A DNA stretch of 64,000 nucleotides. Origin: Alisma plantago-aquatica (lineage: Eukaryota > Streptophyta > Magnoliopsida > Alismatales > Alismataceae). The notes under the pieces are model-generated. The model was given only the letters and a program-made list of their open reading frames with translations. It did no database searches and was not told where the DNA came from. The position numbers were made by a program, and so were the translations under genes. The stretch lies in assembly GCA_963693085.1 (NCBI GenBank), contig OY856413.1:107501501-107565500 (forward strand). Direction: 5' to 3'. Positions 59,430-64,000 of the stretch are shown here, in pieces (the first letter of the stretch is position 1; every line of letters starts with the position of its first letter).

Positions 59430-59566
59430 TCTCTTCCTCCTATTCATAAATTCTATTGGTATATTGGTTAGTCTAAACGACATAACTCTAAACTCATCAT
59501 GGTCATGTGGATTATGTCATCCAATCTAACTCTTATGCATTGATATTTTATCATAGGTTTTGTAAC
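59430..59566 (-). pseudogene. Ty3/Gypsy reverse transcriptase fragment
   Basis: The minus strand reads IRVRLDDI, then in another frame DHDEFRVMSFRLTNIPIEFM, then NRRKRVFK. This follows the Ty3 RT pattern (YHQ)IRVKxxDI...HYEFxVMPFGLTNAPxxFMxLMNRVFK. Only about 45 codons remain. It is antisense to the neighbouring CACTA transposase and the L3 LTR, so it is a separate insertion remnant. Confidence 0.65.
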
Positions 59567-60159
59567 ATCCCTTACCTGGGGTTATGCTTTAACCCTAGAT
59601 GTTTTGTTTAAGAAAGAAAATTATATGATTTCTTTTATATTTTGAAAAGTAATTAAGTCTCAAGAGGAGCTTATGTTTCAATTTTAGTCCTTTTTGAATA
59701 AGGTTGAAAACAATGTTTTGCCCATTTTGGACTAAAGTGCAAATTACCCAAGTTGAGGGGTTAACTTGCAAATGTTACATGATAAAATGTTCCTTAAGTG
59801 TTATAGCATCATAAGAATGAGAATTATGCAGAGATATGGTTTTTGAAAACCTAATCAACAACAAAGAGCTTATTAAGCAATGTTTGTGCATAAAAACCTA
59901 GTTTTGGTGTAATGTGCAAATTACCCAAAACCTAGGGTTCAATATGCAAAATACCACTTTTAAAGAGTCTCTAATGTTTCTTGGTATCAATTAGAGACAA
60001 GAAAATCATAGGGGCATCTCATTTGAATCTCTTTGGAGGAGAGAGAATCTTGATATTAAAATAATCAAGATTTAAGCATAATTGAAACCTTAATTCAATT
60101 TAATGCAAAAATAAATATATTAAAGGAAGTGACCTTCAACCAAAATTGTGATGGTTGAA

Positions 60160-60168
60160 TTTATATAA
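60160..60168 (+). promoter_or_regulatory. Likely TATA box of the plus-strand L3 LTR
   Basis: The bases tttatataa lie about 590 bp from the LTR start. Confidence 0.4.
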
Positions 60169-60980
60169 GTATGGACGTCCTGGTGCCTTGCAATGGCACC
60201 GAAATATCTAATGTGAGTGGAGAGCCCACTCACATTAGTTAAAGAAAAAGTAATATCCACTAATTTTGGATATTATTATTATATTGATTAAGGTGCTTAA
60301 TTGCTTTCTTTTAATTCATGGATAAAGAAGAGGATTTTGAAGGAGAGAATGATGGCTTCGTATGAAAGGAAGTAAGTGGGATAAGTGGCACCAATTTGTG
60401 GAATTGAAGGATTTTTATAACACTTTCTCTTTCTTGAATTTTTCCTTATATACATTCCATTCATTCACCCATATGAAAGGATTTTTCAACTCTACTTTCT
60501 TTCCTTGCTTTGGCTGAACACAAGGGAGCTTAGGAGAAACAAGAGGACGTACCCCAACCTGTAGCTGATCTCCTTAATCATCTTCAACCTTGATTTCATG
60601 GTGGAAAATCAGAATTCAATGCTTATTTGCTTCTTTTCTCCATTCAATCTTCAAGTTTAGCCTTTCTTTCCAATCAAAGACTTGAGGACAGACCTTGGGA
60701 AGTTGAGAAAGCTTCATTCACCATTAAATACATGAAGCTTGAAGCTTGGATTCAACATTGAAGGCGTTTTATATAACTTGAACCCTTAAATGTTATTATT
60801 GATTTCATTTCTTCATCATATGTTGAATCTTTCTTCTTTCCCGAAATTCCTTTTGATTAGTTGATGAAATAACCATAAGAATCATAGAAAATTTCAAAGG
60901 TATGTAGCTTGAATATTATGATGACTTCTTAGAACACACCTCAATAACTATCATGAGAAAATGGTTTTCAATTTTGATGA

Positions 60981-61580
60981 CCAAACGGTCTCAAGGCCAT
61001 TTGGTGATCAAACAGTCTCAAGACCGTTTGAGGGCAAACAGTCTCAAGACCGTTTGAGGTCAAGCGACCTCAAGACCATTTGGGGTCAATTACTGATGTG
61101 GATGGATGAAGATCCAATGGTTCCAATTGATATAATCACAATGGTTACAATGATGGATAATCCATTGATTACAAACCCTAATCGATTGATTGAAGAAACC
61201 CTAAATTGATTCAAATGTTTTCAAGGTGGAATGATCAAACGGTCTCAAGACCGTTTGAGGGCAAATGGTCTCAAGATAGTTTGAGGTCAAACGGTATCAA
61301 GACCATTTGAGGTCAAGTGGAGTCATGGATGGATGGAGATCCAAGGGTTACATTTTGATCTACTCTCAATGGTCCAATTGATGAATGATTCAATGAAGCA
61401 AACCCTAATTGATTGGTTGAAGGAAACCCTAGACGATCCTTTCGGTTTCAAGGTAGTTTGGACCAAACGGTCTTGAGAACATTTGAGTCCAAATAGTCTT
61501 GAGACCATTTGGGATCAAATGGTCTCCAAACCGTTTAAGATCAAACAGTCTCAAAACTGTTTGGAAGTTCAATGCAACCA
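60981..61580. repeat. Higher-order array of ~26-bp palindromic units in the L3 LTR
   Basis: The basic unit is an inverted repeat: CAAACGGTCT, two bases, AGACCGTTTG, then gaggt. The perfect form is at 61,236-61,257; most other units differ by one to three bases. Units cluster at 60,981-61,085, 61,234-61,315 and 61,463-61,580. The clusters are separated by two related spacers of about 145-150 bp that both contain atggatgga, gatccaa and aaaccctaattgattg. The spacer words repeat at about 229-bp offset, so there is a higher-order period of cluster plus spacer. The frames 60,961-61,209 and 61,323-61,508 are by-products. Confidence 0.9.
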
Positions 61581-61924
61581 AAACCGTTTGAAGGTCTATT
61601 GTGATGAAAGATCATTTAACCCTATGATTGTTAATGATGTTTATCAAAGATAATTACAATGGTTGTACCTTTAACGTATTAGGGTGATTATTACCCTTAG
61701 AGGGGATAACCTTTGATGCATATGGAAGCAATATCTCAATACACTATGCTAACCTTAAATGTATGTACTTGAATGAAGGGTTGACCTAATCTAATCAAGA
61801 TTGAAGTAATCAACATTCTAGAAAGGATGAGAGAGAGAGAGGAATTCATACATGTATAATAATCATGTAGTGGTTAAGCCTCACCACTTTCAACATATGT
61901 AATTAGGGTATGATCCTTGATAAA

Positions 61925-62400
61925 GAGATCATGAGACCCTAATCGAGAAGGTTGATGAGCCCTAACCCTAATTTAGGGCAATGCTAGGTGAAACCCTAAT
62001 CTAGGGTAATGGTGTAACCCTAATCTAGGGTGATGATATGAGAAATACCAATTCAGGGTAATATAATGAAAAACCCTAATTTAAGAGGATGCTTCATGAA
62101 ACCCTAGTTTCGAGTAAAGTTACATGAAACCCTAATTTGGGGAAAAGTTACAAGGAACCTTAATTCAAGACAATGATGTGTGAAACCCTAACCTAGGGTG
62201 ATGCCATGTGAAACTTTAATGTAGTGATGTGATGTGAAATTCTAATCTAGAGTGATGCTATGTAATTCCATATGAAACCCTAACTCTAATATAGGTTGAA
62301 GGTATGTGAAACCCTCATTTTGGGTTACAGTGCATGAAACCCTAATCTGGGCAATATGGTGATAAAACATAACCCTAATTTTGGGTAGTGGATGAGTATC
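61925..62400. repeat. ~30-bp array of ACCCTA...TAGGGT units in the L3 LTR
   Basis: About 14 units of the form gtgaaACCCTAATCTAGGGT followed by gatgat or aatggt. The arms ACCCTA and TAGGGT pair around a three-base loop. Units near 61,995 and 62,020 are perfect and later ones diverge. The arms resemble telomere words, but the 30-bp period and inverted design differ from telomeric DNA. Confidence 0.88.
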
Positions 62401-63756
62401 CCTAATTGACATGAAATGGTAAACTCTCATCCTAATGAAGGAAATGGTGCTACTACCCTTACATTGCATAGTGTTGATATGTAATTGATATAACATTTAT
62501 CATGTGTACTAACTATGTAGGTATCATGAGATGTTGGGCATAGCCAGGTATGATCTATGATGTTTTATTATTGAAATTGTTTTATGGGCCTTGTGAGTCA
62601 TAATATGCTTTGTTGCCTGGTAAGAGGTAACAAGAGATGAAATGGGCCTGGAGAGCCATGTGAGATGCTTGTGTAGCAAGTATCATGTTTACCTTGGTTA
62701 GATGACCTGAAGGTATTAGTTACCTGATAAGTGGTAAAAAGTGTTCTGTGATGACCTGATGGTTTGAATACGCATATTCCATAATCATGATGATGAGATG
62801 TTAAAGGATGAGAATGCCCATGATGTGACTAGGGATTGAGATCCCATTGTTTTATAAAGCTTCAAAAAGTAATTGATAGAAGTATTACACATTCTTTGTA
62901 GAATCTGTTATAATAATTCTTGTTTTAAACTTGATTGGTGCCAAGAAGATATGGTAATGCACTTAATTCATCAAGTGGAATCTTATCATGTAGGGCCCTG
63001 GCCATAGATCCATCAACATTAGGATTTGCTAAATGGGGAAACGGGTTGCTCCACGACATAACCCGGAATGCATACTTTTGAGTATGTGGGGAGAATGGGC
63101 AAATAGATCCTTATGCCCCATAGAAATTAATGTGGGCCATATCCTATGTACAGGAATGGTTATGGACCATATCCTAATAAGAGAATGACTATGGGCCATG
63201 ACTCCATAATACCAGGCATTGGCTACATGCCATATCCTGAAGAGAGTATATGCTATAGGCTATAACTCTATAGCGAAGTTGCCAATATACCTTGGAAAGC
63301 TATTTAGTAGAGACACAAGATGTCTTGCATATGTTCTCACACTAAAAAAGATAGATGAGGTCAATGAATCTTGCTCTTCTATTGTCCTAGGTATGGAATC
63401 AATGCTTGACACCATCGTGGTTGGTTGGAGTATGAGTGGTATACCTTAACTCCTCAGGGCATATGTGTGATTGTAAAATGAATCATCCATGTAGCATATT
63501 TGCTTAAGGTTAAAATACGAGAATCATTGGTTGATGTTACCTTGCTTGGCATATCGTAAATGGATAAATGTTATACATGTTCTTCAATTCCTTATTGGAT
63601 AATTGACATGCTGCTTTATCAAGTTATAACTGAAATGCTTTGAATAAGAATATTGATCTAATATAATTAGACATTGATTTATCTGTTGTTGAATATATAC
63701 GATTCCTCTGCTCAATTTTAATCTATTAAACTACAATAATAATGTTTCTGGTAGAC

Positions 63757-64000
63757 ATGCATCCCAAGCTGGTTCGTCGACACCCAACAACTGAGCACAG
63801 GGTCAACAGCAAGCAACGGCGAGATTCTATGTGATGAATCAACCCGAAGTAGTAGTCAACCCTCAAGTTGTGATAGGTCAGATGGAACTATTTCATTCTG
63901 ATATGTCTTCATCTTGCTTCATATCTATTTTTATTGATCCGGGTGCTATGCATTCCTTTGTCACTCGAGAAGTGATTCATGACTGCAATATGATCGTCAG
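63757..64000 (+). pseudogene. Ty3 gag tail and protease start, cut by the window end
   Basis: In the frame containing base 63,801 the sequence reads ASQAGSSTPNN*AQGQQQATARFYVMN, then VVIGQMELFHSDMSSS and the protease start ISIFIDPGAMHSFVTREVI. A Gln-rich linker followed by ATARFY is typical for the gag-protease boundary of plant chromoviruses. The active-site signature is D-P-G-A-M-H-S-F rather than D-S-G-A-T-H-S-F; DPG variants occur in plant Ty3 elements. One stop lies at 63,792. From there to the window end the frame is open for about 69 codons. Most of gag is absent because of the deletion at about 63,756. Confidence 0.8.

Larger units (their letters stand above)
59571..63756 (+). repeat. 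L3-family LTR, plus strand, 3' part missing
   Basis: It begins tgtaacatcccttacc, matching on the opposite strand the start of the L3 LTR at 26,188. Further homologous blocks appear at 59,690-59,830, 62,510-62,740 and 63,230-63,755. The LTR ends abruptly near 63,756: the other copy continues for another ~0.5 kb to its PBS, but here the sequence passes straight into a gag tail. Two hairpin-rich minisatellites (60,981-61,580 and 61,925-62,400) sit in the middle. It continues as an element beyond the window. Confidence 0.75.

Overview
This window looks like intergenic DNA from a large, repeat-rich plant nuclear genome. It is AT-rich, and every coding signal I can identify belongs to a transposable element of a plant type: Ty3/Gypsy chromoviruses primed by initiator Met-tRNA, a Ty1/Copia element with an extra 3' ORF, a TNP2-type CACTA transposon, an hAT-type MITE and an Athila/Tat-like gag remnant. 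I find no convincing host gene, tRNA or rRNA. The species cannot be named from this sequence.

Layout. 1-1,698: degraded repeat DNA. 1,704-12,142: a complete but inactive chromovirus (Ty3-1) on the minus strand, with two ~2.79 kb LTRs, a near-perfect 5-bp target duplication, PBS, PPT and a gag-pol reading frame broken by stops and frameshifts. 12,148-21,132: old repeat DNA holding a 306-bp hAT-type MITE, a probable LTR relic and an Athila/Tat-like gag fragment. 21,149-26,188: a very long (~5 kb) minus-strand LTR with a perfect Met PBS and several embedded minisatellites (family L3). 26,189-31,939: unassigned AT-rich DNA. 31,940-40,272: an old minus-strand LTR element (BC) with an apparently non-coding internal region that contains a recent 770-bp tandem duplication. 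40,273-50,461: a second, heavily decayed chromovirus (Ty3-2) on the plus strand, abutting the truncated right LTR of BC. 50,621-55,410: the 3' half of a SIRE/Maximus-like Copia element on the minus strand (LTR, PPT, extra ORF, RNase H, scrap of RT). 55,653-59,420: a CACTA transposon with subterminal repeats and a TNP2-DUF4218 transposase pseudogene. 59,430-59,566: a scrap of Ty3 reverse transcriptase. 59,571-64,000: a second L3 copy, plus strand, whose LTR is joined by an internal deletion directly to the gag tail and protease; it runs off the window.

Nothing here acts as a pathway. Both chromoviruses have lost catalytic residues (integrase Glu to Lys in both). The least ordinary structure is a recurring architecture: long LTRs carrying rapidly changing tandem arrays, several of whose repeat units are themselves short inverted repeats. 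The two L3 copies have arrays of unrelated sequence at roughly equivalent places.
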